In this document: positions 28,517 through 37,858 of the stretch, piece by piece | Layout of the letters: each line of letters opens with the position of its first letter | How positions within the stretch are numbered: position 1 is the first letter of the stretch | Assembly (NCBI GenBank): GCA_018982785.1 | Contig: JAHHEN010000002.1 | Coordinates: forward strand, 5,001 to 69,000 | DNA length: 64,000 nucleotides | Origin: Enterococcus innesii | Lineage (GTDB): Bacteria; Bacillota; Bacilli; Lactobacillales; Enterococcaceae | Direction of reading: 5' to 3' | Translations under genes and position numbers: made by a program | The notes under the pieces: generated by a model | Seen by the model: the letters and a program-made list of their open reading frames with translations, nothing else | Told to the model about the DNA's origin: nothing | The model's database searches: none

Positions 28517-29551
28517 TTATTCAGCAGAAGAATCTGTAGCACTTTCACTCGTTGCAGTAGAGTCATCGGTTGCATCAGTAGCAGAAGAATCTGCTGCAGA
28601 ACTGTCCGTTGCATCGGTTGCAGAAGAGTCAGCAGTTGAATCTTCTGTTTCGGCCGCTGTGATATAATCAGAAAGCAAGTCTGCTAAATCAGAGTCTTTC
28701 ATTTTCACGTTGGCTGCTTGCAATTCTTGACCGATCGTTGCTGCCACGAATGTTTGATCATTCAATAAGGTGTTTTGAGCGATCTCAGTCAAATCATCTT
28801 TGTATTTATCCATGTCGTTGCCTTTGTCTTGGTTTTTCACCATTTTCACGATGTAGTATTCTGTCGTGTAAGTTGATGTGTTGGTGGCAGAGATCACTTC
28901 AGAGATTTCACCATCTTTTAAGTCAAAAGCGGCTGTTTTTACTTCATTCGGTACAGCTGATGAAGTAGAATCGAATTTGATCGTTCCGCCATCTTCTTTT
29001 GTGGCTGCATCAGTTGATTTTTCTTTGGCAATTTCACCAAAATCAGCATCATCTTTTTTCACTTCTTCTAAGACATCTTTGGCATCATCTTCACTTGCTA
29101 CTTTGATGATTTGTGCCTCTACCTCTGGGTGGAAAGAATCCCATGCTGTTTTCATTTCTTCGTCAGTAATATCCATGTTGGCTTTTAAGCCTTCACGTAA
29201 AGCAAGTTGTTGCTTCAATTCTGCCCGGTAAGACTTCACCGTATAACCAGAGGCAGTCAAGGTTGATTCAAAGGAATCATTCCCACCGTATTGTTCAGCC
29301 ATATTGTTGAATTGCTCATCGATCATGTCTTCGGTAACATCATCACCATATTTTTCAGTAAAGACTTTTAAGACGATCATTTGACGCAACGCATTTTGGT
29401 TTTCTGAACTTGTTTTTGCTTGGTCATAAAAATCTTGAACAGTGATTTTACCGCCCTTCATTGTTGCGATTTCCTCACTTGAATTACCACAAGCCGCTAA
29501 TGCAAAAAGACTCATTGCACTGACTGCTACTAAAATTAATTTTTTCTTCAT
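28517..29551 (-). CDS. prsA: PrsA-type peptidyl-prolyl isomerase lipoprotein
   Basis: Membrane-anchored foldase that assists folding of secreted proteins outside the cell. The signal peptide KKKLILVAVSAMSLFALAAC ends in a lipobox (LAAC), so the cysteine becomes acylated. A parvulin domain covers about 145-240 (QIIKVASEDDAKDVLEEVKK, FGEIAKEKSTD, GGTIKFDS). The last 40 residues are only Ser, Thr, Asp, Ala and Glu repeats, an exposed spacer unusual in length. ATG 29551 is chosen because the lipoprotein signal begins there; GTG 29563 is the alternative. Confidence 0.93.
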   Translation of the reverse strand: MKKKLILVAVSAMSLFALAACGNSSEEIATMKGGKITVQDFYDQAKTSSENQNALRQMIVLKVFTEKYGDDVTEDMIDEQFNNMAEQYGGNDSFESTLTASGYTVKSYRAELKQQLALREGLKANMDITDEEMKTAWDSFHPEVEAQIIKVASEDDAKDVLEEVKKDDADFGEIAKEKSTDAATKEDGGTIKFDSTSSAVPNEVKTAAFDLKDGEISEVISATNTSTYTTEYYIVKMVKNQDKGNDMDKYKDDLTEIAQNTLLNDQTFVAATIGQELQAANVKMKDSDLADLLSDYITAAETEDSTADSSATDATDSSAADSSATDATDDSTATSESATDSSAE

Positions 29552-29667
29552 TCGTTTAAGCACTCCTAATTCTAAAAAAGATTCATAATAATCACTGCAC
29601 CTACTATACCACTTCTAGAAATGGTTGGGAAGAAAACAGTGGATGTTTCAAACAAAATTCATAAAAA

Positions 29668-30042
29668 CTACAAATTTTCAATTTGTTTGGTATCCTCTGC
29701 GCTTTGGGCTTGAATCGTCGTGATGTGCTGATTCAACTGCTCCATTTGGGTTTTGATCCGAGCAAGGCGCGGTTGCGCTTGGAATTTGAAGGCTTCCAGA
29801 TCTTTCGTAAAAGATTCGGTCACAACGGGGATGGTTTCGTCGATCGTTTTGCGGGTCACCATCACAGCATCCTTTAGCTGTTTAACGCTGTCATTGAATT
29901 CTAAGGTCGCTTCTGTCGTGTCATCTAAATAGCGAATCAATTCTTCACGAGTTTCATTGCCGCTTTTCGGTGCAAAAAGCAAACCACCTAAGCCGCCGGC
30001 GATGGAACCGAATAATAGTCCTTTAAGAAAATTGCCGATCAT
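29668..30042 (-). CDS. YtxH-family protein
   Basis: 124 residues. The N-terminal hydrophobic segment with GSIAGGLGGLLFAPKSG is the YtxH signature, followed by a coiled-coil-like polar helix ending in SAEDTKQIENL. Probably membrane-attached. It directly follows hit (TAA and ATG touch), so both share an mRNA. YtxH relatives are stress-induced in Bacillus; the function is unknown. Confidence 0.85.
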   Translation of the reverse strand: MIGNFLKGLLFGSIAGGLGGLLFAPKSGNETREELIRYLDDTTEATLEFNDSVKQLKDAVMVTRKTIDETIPVVTESFTKDLEAFKFQAQPRLARIKTQMEQLNQHITTIQAQSAEDTKQIENL

Positions 30043-30467
30043 TTAATCCACCTGCTTTCCAATTTTTTCGGCGATTGCCGCTAGTTCTTCCCCGTGTAGT
30101 TGTCTGCGTGATTGCCAAAATGGATCTTGAAATCATCGTCTTTGCTGTAACGAGGAATCAAATGGACATGGGAATGAAAGACCGATTGGTACGCCAATTC
30201 TTTATTGTTGTTGATGATATTTAAGCCTTCGATCTCAGGGAATGCTTTTTCGATCGCTCGAGCAATCTTAGGAATGCGGGCAAAAACCGCTGCTGCCAAC
30301 GTTTCATCGTACTCAAAAATATCCGTCACATGCGTTTTGGGGATCACCAATGTATGACCCGGGGTGACTTGGGAAATATCTAAAAAGGCATAGACTTGCT
30401 CATCCTCGTAGACTTTGTAGCTAGGAATCTCACGATTGTTGATTTTACAAAAAATACAATTTTCCAT
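30043..30467 (-). CDS. hit: HIT-family nucleotide-binding protein, frameshifted near the end
   Basis: Begins at ATG 30467 (MENCIFCKI) after an excellent AAGGAGG. The zinc-like CIFCKI, the PGHTLVIPKTH segment and the catalytic triad motif HSHVHLIPRY define a Hint/Fhit-type hydrolase of nucleoside phosphoramidates. As read, the frame stops at 30081. One extra G in the run 30090-30093 continues it as TGEELAAIAEKIGKQVD to a TAA next to the ytxH start, giving 141 residues, the usual length. Confidence 0.9.
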
Positions 30468-30679
30468 TGTAAAAAAACCTCCTTGATCTAGTACCTCTAC
30501 TTTACCATATTTTGCTTTTTTTCGTCTGGTTTCCTCTTTGAAAAAGTCGGAACAAGGCAACTGTTCCTTCAACAAAGGCGCTTTTTTAAAGAAATGCGAA
30601 AAGCGAGCGAGAAACGCTTGCATTTAGATTCCAACAACCCTAGACTTAATATCAGAAATCATTTGGAAAGAAGGAACCT

Positions 30680-31159
30680 ATGAAACCGATCATTAGAGAA
30701 ACCTTACAGAAAAAAACAACGACTTCAGCGAAGCTTCGCTACTTAGCCTATGCCTATAAAGAGTGGTTGATCGCGATCACGCTGTTTGTGGTGTTTGCTG
30801 GTTCAATCACTTATTCTCTGACACGTCCGCAAGAAGAAGTAGTCAATGCCGCCATTGTCACTGAAACAGCAATGGACCCTGCGGTGCAAAGTGAATTGGA
30901 AGCAGCCGTTGAAGCATGGGCGATCGACCAAGGGTATCAAAAAGAAGAGCTGAGGATCAGTCTGGTTTCTTATGCCGAACCAGCCGCTGTCCAAGCCTTT
31001 ACCACCCGTCTTGCTGCTGGTGCGATCCAAATGGTCGTCTTTCCAGCCAGCGAAGCACAAACGTGGCAAGAGCGCTTTGGCAGCCAAGAACTGCCGCAAG
31101 AACCCATTACAGTGGGAGAAAACGAATTTATCTTGCAAGTTACGAATAAAGAAAAATAA
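30680..31159 (+). CDS. Single-pass membrane protein upstream of ecsAB, unknown function
   Basis: 159 residues: a basic cytoplasmic start, one TM segment at about 34-51 (LIAITLFVVFAGSITYSL), then an extracellular region of about 105 residues with predicted alternating helices and strands. Start ATG 30680 follows AAAGAAGGA. It is divergent from hit and 83 bp before ecsA. The sequence gives no family name. Its position suggests, but does not show, a link with the Ecs exporter. Confidence 0.75.
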   Translation: MKPIIRETLQKKTTTSAKLRYLAYAYKEWLIAITLFVVFAGSITYSLTRPQEEVVNAAIVTETAMDPAVQSELEAAVEAWAIDQGYQKEELRISLVSYAEPAAVQAFTTRLAAGAIQMVVFPASEAQTWQERFGSQELPQEPITVGENEFILQVTNKEK

Positions 31160-31242
31160 ATAACTGTTTTGCCAGCTGACTGAATTGAACAAAAAGAGCC
31201 TACGTTGAAAAAGTGTCGTAATTAGGTAAATCGGAGGAAAAA

Positions 31243-31977
31243 ATGACTTTACAAGTAGCAAACGTGACAGGCGGCTATAATCAACTGCCAGTCTTAAAAA
31301 ATATTGATTTTACGATCGGCGATGGGGAGCTCGTCGGCTTGATCGGCTTGAACGGGGCAGGAAAGAGTACGACGATCAAAGAGATCATCGGGTTACTGCA
31401 ACCTCACAGCGGCACCATCACGATCGATGGCCTGACCCTGAAAGAAAACCCAGAGCAATACCGCAAACAAATCGGGTATATCCCTGAAACCCCTTCTTTA
31501 TATGAAGAATTGACCTTAAGAGAGCACATCGAAGTGACGGCGATGGCCTACGATCTTCCGCAAGGAGAAGCCATGAAGCGAGCAGAACGCTTGTTAAAAA
31601 CCTTTCGTTTAGAAAACAAACTCGATTGGTTCCCAGCAAATTTTTCAAAAGGAATGAAACAAAAAGTCATGGTGCTCTGTGCCTTTTTGATTGAACCAAG
31701 CGTTTACATCATCGACGAACCCTTCTTAGGATTGGATCCTTTAGCGATCAATGCATTATTGGAACTGATGAATGAGATGAAACAAACTGGAGCATCGATT
31801 TTGATGTCCACCCACATTTTAGCAACCGCAGAGAAGTATTGTGATAAATTCATTCTACTGCATAACGGTGAGATCCGCGCACAAGGGACCTTGGCGCAAC
31901 TAAGAAGCCAATTTCAAGCACCGGAAGCCTCCCTTAATGATCTGTACCTCGCACTGACAAAGGAGAGTCAAGCATGA
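31243..31977 (+). CDS. ecsA: ABC transporter ATPase EcsA
   Basis: 244 residues with Walker A GLNGAGKST, a weak signature FSKGMKQK and Walker B VYIIDEPFLGLD. It overlaps ecsB by ATGA, a typical ATPase/permease pair. In Bacillus and staphylococci EcsAB affects protein secretion, intramembrane proteolysis by RasP and peptide pheromone export. The hit and prsA genes nearby match the conserved Firmicutes ecs-hit-prsA neighbourhood. RBS CGGAGG lies before ATG 31243. Confidence 0.93.
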   Translation: MTLQVANVTGGYNQLPVLKNIDFTIGDGELVGLIGLNGAGKSTTIKEIIGLLQPHSGTITIDGLTLKENPEQYRKQIGYIPETPSLYEELTLREHIEVTAMAYDLPQGEAMKRAERLLKTFRLENKLDWFPANFSKGMKQKVMVLCAFLIEPSVYIIDEPFLGLDPLAINALLELMNEMKQTGASILMSTHILATAEKYCDKFILLHNGEIRAQGTLAQLRSQFQAPEASLNDLYLALTKESQA

Positions 31978-33183
31978 AGCAGTTTTTCTCGCAACGCTTA
32001 CAGCGGCATCAAAAACAGATGACACGCTATTTGCGCTATGTCTTCAATGATCATTTTGCTTTGATCAGCACCTTTTTAGTCGGAGGCCTCGGTCTTTACT
32101 ATTCGGAGTTATTAAAAACATTGCCGCGGCCGTTTCCCTTAGGCGGCGTCATCGTGGTGGCTGTTTGGTTATTTGTTTTACCGTTAGGACGCTTAGCGAC
32201 ATTGACAAAACCGGCAGACTTGATTTTTCTTTTAGCCAAGGAAGGACAAATGACAAGTTACCTCAGCCAAGCGTTACGTTATTCCCTCTGGCTGCCCTTT
32301 GGGGTTTTATTTTTAACCGTAGGGGCAACAATGCCTTTGGTCGTGGTCACAGCAAACAGCACCTTTGCCTCATTCCCATACTTTTTAGGGATGATGTGGC
32401 TCTTAAAACTGGGGGATCTTTCACTACAACGGATCCGTTTGTATCAAGAAACCCAGCAGCAAGTCAAACAGCAGCGAGGCATCTGGTTGGTCAGTGCGCT
32501 AGTTGCTGCACTTGCTAGTATTTATTTAGTACCTTGGCTAGGGTTGGTGATCAGCATCCTCCAAGCAATCTGGTTCCTCTTTGGCGTGAAATCTAATCGT
32601 CAGCTTTTAGATTGGGACTATATGATCCAAGCCGAACAGTCGCGCTTAATGCGGATCTATCGGTTTATCAACTTATTTACAGATGTTCCCCAAATCACGA
32701 CGGAAGCCAAACGGCGCAAATACCTCGATTGGTTGCTGGCAAAGATCAAGCCAGTGCACAGCAATACGTATCTCTATCTTTACTTGCGCCGAGTGATTCG
32801 TGGTGGGCAATACGGCGGCCTTTATGTCCGCTTATCCTTGATTGGTGGGTTCGTCTTGTTCTTTGTCGATGAGCTTTGGATCAGTCTGCTGATCGGCTGC
32901 TTGTTTCTTTATCTGATCGGTTTCCAACTGATTCCTTTGATCAATGAATTTCAATACATGGTTTTGACCCATCTGTATCCCGTGCCAGAAAAACAAAAAG
33001 CCGCAGCGATCAAAAATTCTTTGGGCACTCTTACTGGTGACCGCAGTTCTTTTCGGCGTGATCTGTTGCTTGCGCTTGCCTTTTGTTTGGCAAGGAGGTA
33101 TCGCGTTTCTTGGCTTCTTAGGGTTTGCGGGTCTCTTTTTAGGCATCTATTTACCAGGGCGATTAAAGAAAATGCATGCTTGA
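31974..33183 (+). CDS. ecsB: ABC transporter permease EcsB, frameshifted near the end
   Basis: A multi-spanning membrane subunit of about 402 residues, with hydrophobic blocks from residue 30 onward and the EcsB-typical PLGRLATLTKPADLIFLLAKE. As read, the frame runs on to 33251 with an implausible Arg/Cys-rich tail. Dropping one A from the A5 run at 33012-33016 gives IKILWALLLVTAVLFGVICC, two more membrane segments and a stop at 33183. Here the error is an extra base, not a missing one. Confidence 0.9.
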
Positions 33184-33225
33184 TCTACAAGTGGCTTCTC
33201 TTACAAAAAGCGAACGCATATGCGC

Positions 33226-33254
33226 TTGACGGCGACCCTTTAGGAAGCTAGAAT
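33226..33254 (+). promoter_or_regulatory. Promoter of ccrZ-trmB
   Basis: TTGACG, 17-nt spacer, TAGAAT, then 33 nt to the ccrZ start. Confidence 0.8.
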
Positions 33255-33287
33255 AAGAGGTACTGCGAAATAAGGAGAGAAGCTAGG

Positions 33288-34067
33288 ATGGATATTCGCT
33301 TGGATCAAGATTGGCGTATGCGGCCGATCAAAGGCGACACCGGGAAAGCCTATATCGGGCTCAAGGACAACGACAAAGTCTTTATCAAACGAAATACGAC
33401 CCCGATGCTTGCGGCACTCTCTAAAGAGGGCATTGCACCCAAACTCGTCTGGACGAAACGGACGGGAAATGGCGATACGCTCTCCGCACAAGAATGGCTG
33501 GATGGACGGGTCTTAGATCCCGATGAAATCGGCCAAAGAAATGACGTCATTGATGTGTTGTATCACTTGCATCATTCAAAAACACTGGCACAGATGCTAA
33601 GTAAAATAGGGGGACAAGTCAGATCGCCTGAACAGATGCTGATGGATTATCAGGATCAGCTGCCTTCTGCGGTCGCCCAAAACGGTTTTATTCATTTGGT
33701 CACCGAGTATTTAAAAGCTAATATTCCAGCTTTTGACGAGCAAAAAGCCGCGGTCGTCCATGGCGATGTCAATTATCGAAATTGGCTAGTTTGTCAAAAT
33801 TATTTATATTTAGTCGATTGGGATTCCGTGATGTTTGCAGATCCAGCAATCGATATCGGGACTATTTTAGGTCACTATGTGCCGCTATCCAGCTGGTCCC
33901 ATTGGCTGGTGCGCTATGGTATCCATAGCAGCAGCGAAGTGATCGAAAAGATTTATTGGTATGCATTGTTGAGTATGCTGCAAGAGGTCAAAAAATATTA
34001 TCTGCGGGGCGATTACAAAGCCATGAATGCAGAGATTTTACAATTAAAACGAATTTATAGTGAATGA
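33288..34067 (+). CDS. ccrZ: CcrZ/YtmP-type phosphotransferase-fold protein
   Basis: 259 residues of the aminoglycoside phosphotransferase/choline kinase fold, with the catalytic HGDVNYRNW and metal-binding LVDWDSVMFADPAIDIG. Pneumococcal CcrZ, encoded next to trmB as here, binds FtsZ and couples division to DnaA-driven replication; YtmP is the Bacillus homologue. Start ATG 33288 follows AAGGAGAG. The catalytic residues are intact, so kinase activity is likely. It is not an antibiotic resistance gene by context. Confidence 0.87.
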   Translation: MDIRLDQDWRMRPIKGDTGKAYIGLKDNDKVFIKRNTTPMLAALSKEGIAPKLVWTKRTGNGDTLSAQEWLDGRVLDPDEIGQRNDVIDVLYHLHHSKTLAQMLSKIGGQVRSPEQMLMDYQDQLPSAVAQNGFIHLVTEYLKANIPAFDEQKAAVVHGDVNYRNWLVCQNYLYLVDWDSVMFADPAIDIGTILGHYVPLSSWSHWLVRYGIHSSSEVIEKIYWYALLSMLQEVKKYYLRGDYKAMNAEILQLKRIYSE

Positions 34068-34124
34068 AGAGAAGATGGAGCGAGGCAATTTGGTTCCATC
34101 TTGTTTTTTCGGAAAGGAAGAAAC

Positions 34125-34781
34125 ATGAGAGTAAGAAAACGTGCAGGTGCAAAAGAGCTGATTGAAGCTCATCCACAATACGTCGTTGCAGAGCCTACCG
34201 AATGGAAAGGGCGTTGGCATGAACGCTTTGGCAATGATCATCCGCTACACATCGAAATCGGCATGGGCAAAGGCCAATTTATTACGGAAATGGCGAAAGC
34301 TCATCCCGAGATCAATTATATTGGGGTAGAGATGCAGATCAGTGTCGTTTCGATCGCATTGGATAAAATGATCGAGCAGGAGATCCCAAACTTGCAACTG
34401 CTGCATGTGGATGGTTCGGCTTTGACCAACTATTTTGCGGACAATGAAGTAGACCAGATCTACTTGAATTTTTCTGATCCATGGCCTAAGAAGAAGCATG
34501 AGAAGCGCCGTTTGACTTCCAAAGCCTTTTTAGCGGTGGACGAGCAAATTTTACGACCTAATGGCGAGATCCATTTCAAAACGGACAACCAAGGATTGTT
34601 TGAGTATTCCTTAGCGAGCTTTTCTCAATATGGCATGATCATCAAACAAGTTTGGTTGGACCTGCATAACAGTACCTTTGAGAACAATATCATGACGGAA
34701 TATGAAGAAAAATTCTCAAGTCGCGGTCAGCGAATCTATCGGGTGGAAGCCCAATTTGTGGCAAAAGAACCACAGAAATAA
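34125..34781 (+). CDS. trmB: tRNA (guanine-N7)-methyltransferase
   Basis: 218 residues with the SAM motif [15 protein letters not shown], the TrmB-specific [16 protein letters not shown] and the C-terminal [11 protein letters not shown]. It methylates G46 in the variable loop of tRNAs. ATG 34125 is chosen over the upstream frame because GGAAAGGAAG sits 6 nt before it. Same operon as ccrZ, ended by a palindromic terminator. Confidence 0.95.
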   Translation: MRVRKRAGAKELIEAHPQYVVAEPTEWKGRWHERFGNDHPLHIEIGMGKGQFITEMAKAHPEINYIGVEMQISVVSIALDKMIEQEIPNLQLLHVDGSALTNYFADNEVDQIYLNFSDPWPKKKHEKRRLTSKAFLAVDEQILRPNGEIHFKTDNQGLFEYSLASFSQYGMIIKQVWLDLHNSTFENNIMTEYEEKFSSRGQRIYRVEAQFVAKEPQK

Positions 34782-34791
34782 ACGAATGATG

Positions 34792-34822
34792 AAAGATGAA
34801 GCAAATTTGCTTCATCTTTTTT
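34792..34822 (+). terminator. trmB terminator
   Basis: Perfect palindrome GATGAAGCAAATTTGCTTCATC at 34795-34816 followed by T7. Confidence 0.85.
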
Positions 34823-34868
34823 TCTATTCTCAAAGCGTTTGCGTATTTCTTTTTAGGAGGGATAAGTC

Positions 34869-35831
34869 GTGGATATTCAAGCATTCTCAGACGAGTTGAT
34901 TCTTTATGGAAGACAAGAACGCATGCAGGATCTGGCCATTTTGCCTAGCGGTTCACAGATGGAGGTGACTTTCAGTAAAAGCTATCTCAGAAAGACCTAT
35001 CAAGTGTTGACGAATGAAGAAGCCCAGCAGCTGATCACTCGCTTCAAATTTTTAGGAGGAATGGAGGTGGGAGAGCGGCGTAAAGCTCAGTTAGGCGCAG
35101 TCAGTTATCCGTTAGGCGATCAGCTGCAGCGGCTGCGCATCTCAACAGTCGGTGACTACCAAGGGCGTGAAAGTCTCGTGATGCGGTTTCTTTATCCCTT
35201 GACTCAGGAGCATCTGCGCTATTTCTTTGCAGAAGACGTCCAGCAGATCCAGCAGGGGACCAAACAAAGAGGGCTGTATTTGTTTTCTGGCCCCACTGGC
35301 TCAGGAAAATCGACCCTCATGTATCAATTAGCTCGGGCAACCAAGGGGCAAATCATTACCATTGAAGATCCCGTCGAGATCGAAGAGCCGCGCTTTTTGC
35401 AGCTACAAACTAATTTGAAGATCGGGCAAGATTATGATGAATTGATTCGCTTGTCCTTGCGGCATCGTCCGGACCTGCTTTTGATCGGCGAGATCCGTAA
35501 CAAAGAAACGGCGCAAGCCGCTGTTCGAGCCGCTCTGACAGGTCACCGAGTATTTGCCACGATCCATGCCCGAGGTGTAGCAGAAACCAAGACGCGGCTG
35601 CTGGAATTGCTCGGGACAGACGATCGTCTGGCACATGCGCTGCAAGGGATCATTTATCAGCGATTGCTGCCAAATGAAGCGAATGAACCTCATGGATTGC
35701 TGGCGTATCACTTTTATGAGGGGCAAGTGGAAAAACAGTGGCAACACGTACTAAACCGAGTGAAAGAAAGTGGGTGGATCACCGATGAAGTTTATGAAAA
35801 AGAAGCCCCAGCTACCACGCCGTGCAACTGA
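34869..35831 (+). CDS. comGA: Competence pilus assembly ATPase ComGA
   Basis: 320 residues, traffic ATPase of the GspE/PilT family, with Walker A SGPTGSGKST near residue 140, the Asp box ITIEDPVEI, GEIRNKETAQAA (Walker B) and the His box TGHRVFATIHA. It powers assembly of the competence pseudopilus at the inner membrane face. GTG start at 34869 after TTAGGAGGG. First gene of a complete comG operon; it overlaps comGB. TGCGTATT 19 nt upstream loosely resembles a ComX box. Confidence 0.95.
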   Translation: MDIQAFSDELILYGRQERMQDLAILPSGSQMEVTFSKSYLRKTYQVLTNEEAQQLITRFKFLGGMEVGERRKAQLGAVSYPLGDQLQRLRISTVGDYQGRESLVMRFLYPLTQEHLRYFFAEDVQQIQQGTKQRGLYLFSGPTGSGKSTLMYQLARATKGQIITIEDPVEIEEPRFLQLQTNLKIGQDYDELIRLSLRHRPDLLLIGEIRNKETAQAAVRAALTGHRVFATIHARGVAETKTRLLELLGTDDRLAHALQGIIYQRLLPNEANEPHGLLAYHFYEGQVEKQWQHVLNRVKESGWITDEVYEKEAPATTPCN

Positions 35832-36813
35832 AGCCCTCTTAGTCACCTTCACGGTGTTATTGGAGAGTGGCTTTTCCCTACAAGAAAGCCTCCAAGTGCT
35901 GCTGCGCAGCCGCCAGTTTTCTGAACCTGTGATCGAACAGCTAATTGTCCATCTCGCCCAAGGGCAAAGCTTTGCAGCAGCGGTAGCGCCGTTGTCGTTA
36001 TCAGCTACTGAAAAAAGTCAGCTTCATTTAGCAGAAAATCATGGGGATCTCACGGCGACCTTGCGGCGGATGGTCGACTACCATAAATTGGTCAACAAGC
36101 AAAAACAGCTGCTGTACAAAGTAGCTGCCTATCCGCTTTTGTTGCTGGTCTTTTTACTAGCTGCGCTTTTTGGGATGCACCGCTTTTTATTGCCCCAATT
36201 GTTAGCCTCTGGCATGATCGACGAAGGTCATTGGGGCATTCGCGCCATCACTTGGGCACCCGCAGTACTTATCCTCTTCTTGTTGTTAAGTGGGCTGCTT
36301 TTTGTGACCAGCCGCTGGGTGTTTGCCCGCCGCACTGCCTTGCAAAAAGCTGTGTTTTTCAGCCGCCTGCCATTGTTCGGAGCATTGTACACGAGTTATC
36401 ACACGAGTTTTTTCGCATTGGAATGGGGCAAGTTGTTTCAGCAAGGGTTAGATATCCAACAGATCATTGAGTGTATGGAGCATACCAATAAAGCTACCTT
36501 GATCCAAGAATTAGCACGGGAGCTGCGAGTAACCTTGACGTTGGGTGGACAACTCCCAGAAAAACTTCGGCGTTTTTCGTTTCTCACACCAGAATTTTCT
36601 TTGATCGTCTTTCAAGGAGAGGTGCAGGGGAAGTTAGGAGAAGAACTTTTTTTATACAGTCAATTATTGATGGAACGCTTGTTTCAGCGGATCGAAAAAG
36701 CCATCCACTGGATTCAGCCCTTGATTTTTTTACTAGTTGCTTTAATGATCGTTGGGATCTATGCCGCTATGTTTTTACCAATCTATGGAAATATCCAAGG
36801 AGTGATCGAATGA
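35785..36813 (+). CDS. comGB: Competence pilus membrane platform protein ComGB
   Basis: GspF/PilC-family polytopic protein of about 342 residues. Two T2SSF repeats are visible (residues about 15-135 and 205-330) with membrane segments around LLLVFLLAALFGMHRFLLPQ, VLILFLLLSGLLFV and FLLVALMIVGIYAAMFLPIY. It anchors the pseudopilus base. The ATG at 35785 (MKFMKKKPQLPRR) is preferred; GTG 35770 is possible. The start lies inside comGA, so translation is coupled. Confidence 0.93.
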   Translation: MKFMKKKPQLPRRATEALLVTFTVLLESGFSLQESLQVLLRSRQFSEPVIEQLIVHLAQGQSFAAAVAPLSLSATEKSQLHLAENHGDLTATLRRMVDYHKLVNKQKQLLYKVAAYPLLLLVFLLAALFGMHRFLLPQLLASGMIDEGHWGIRAITWAPAVLILFLLLSGLLFVTSRWVFARRTALQKAVFFSRLPLFGALYTSYHTSFFALEWGKLFQQGLDIQQIIECMEHTNKATLIQELARELRVTLTLGGQLPEKLRRFSFLTPEFSLIVFQGEVQGKLGEELFLYSQLLMERLFQRIEKAIHWIQPLIFLLVALMIVGIYAAMFLPIYGNIQGVIE

Positions 36814-37115
36814 TAGAAAAGAAAGTAGCATCTCCTCGCAAGCAGGGGATTTGGCGTGTCAAAAAAGGCTTTACATTGGTTGAAATGCTAGTCGTTTTAT
36901 TAGTGATCAGTATTTTGGTTTTGTTGTTTGTCCCAAATCTTGCCAATCAAAGAGGAATCATTGATGAGAAAGGAAATGCGGCCATCGTGAAAGTAGTGGA
37001 AACCCAGATCGAACTCTTCCGTCTGAATGAAAATCGGGAGCCTTCGAGAGAAGAATTGATTGCTGAAGGGTATGTATCTGAGGAACAATATGCGATTTAT
37101 GAGCAGGGGAACTGA
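36810..37115 (+). CDS. comGC: Major competence pseudopilin ComGC
   Basis: 101 residues with the prepilin cleavage site KKGFTLVEMLVVLLVISILV near residue 19, so it is processed by ComC peptidase and methylated. It forms the shaft of the DNA-uptake pilus. The start overlaps comGB by ATGA. Confidence 0.95.
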   Translation: MIEKKVASPRKQGIWRVKKGFTLVEMLVVLLVISILVLLFVPNLANQRGIIDEKGNAAIVKVVETQIELFRLNENREPSREELIAEGYVSEEQYAIYEQGN

Positions 37116-37563
37116 GGACTGTCAATGGCGCTCTTTTGCTGGGTTTACCTTAATAGAAAGCCTTTTGGTCCTTCTTGTCAGTAGTATGTTTCTCTTTTTT
37201 CCTGTTGTGGCCATTGAATACTATCAGCAATCTGCCGAGGTCTTAGGCTTTTGTGCTCGCTTAGAAAAAGGGCTCTATACTTTACAGCAAACGGCCATCA
37301 TCGACAACACACAAACCCGGGCCGTCTATCAAGCAGCGCCAACGTCAACTGTTTCGTTTCACGGAGCTACCGCTGAGCCGGTAACGAAGATTGAAGTTCC
37401 TTCACAGCTAGAGGTGCAGGCGTTTCCCGACATCCTGTTCAGTAGTCAATCTGGCAACAACAGCAGTCTGCGAAAGATCGTTTTTTATTGGCAGGAGAAA
37501 AAGCAAACCATCAGCTATAAGTTTTTATTTGGGAGTGGCCGTTATGAAAAAATCGTTGAATAG
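37090..37563 (+). CDS. comGD: Minor competence pseudopilin ComGD
   Basis: About 157 residues with the prepilin motif FAGFTLIESLLVLLVSSMFL near residue 18. Minor pilin that primes pilus assembly. Start chosen at ATG 37090 after GAGGAA inside comGC; ATG 37099 is the alternative. Confidence 0.88.
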   Translation: MRFMSRGTEDCQWRSFAGFTLIESLLVLLVSSMFLFFPVVAIEYYQQSAEVLGFCARLEKGLYTLQQTAIIDNTQTRAVYQAAPTSTVSFHGATAEPVTKIEVPSQLEVQAFPDILFSSQSGNNSSLRKIVFYWQEKKQTISYKFLFGSGRYEKIVE

Positions 37564-37858
37564 CGGGTATATCTTGGCCGAAAGCCTGATGGGGTTTGGG
37601 GTGTTAGCAACGTGTATCTTATTGTTTTTAGTGATGCAGGCTGCTGTACTTGCGCAAAGTGCGGCATTGCAGGAAAAAGCCCAGATGATGAGGGTGCTGT
37701 ATGAAGAAGTCCAGAACCACTCCTTTGATGCGTCAACCATTACCTACACGACGCAGCGTCAGGCGGTCTATCAAGTTCGCTTTTGGCAAGCAGCGCAGCA
37801 TCAACAGGCACGCATCCAAAGTGGCGAACAGCTCTGGGAGATTGTGTATGATGAGTAA
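37544..37858 (+). CDS. comGE: Minor competence pseudopilin ComGE
   Basis: 104 residues. The hydrophobic start SGYILAESLMGFGVLATCIL replaces the usual GFTLxE with GYILAE, as in other ComGE proteins. The start ATG 37544 overlaps comGD, the end overlaps comGF (ATGATGAGTAA). Assigned mainly from order in the operon. Confidence 0.85.
   Translation: MKKSLNSGYILAESLMGFGVLATCILLFLVMQAAVLAQSAALQEKAQMMRVLYEEVQNHSFDASTITYTTQRQAVYQVRFWQAAQHQQARIQSGEQLWEIVYDE

Noticed and set aside
33288-34067. Aminoglycoside phosphotransferase resistance gene
   Set aside because: Only the fold is shared; linkage to trmB and sequence features fit CcrZ/YtmP.
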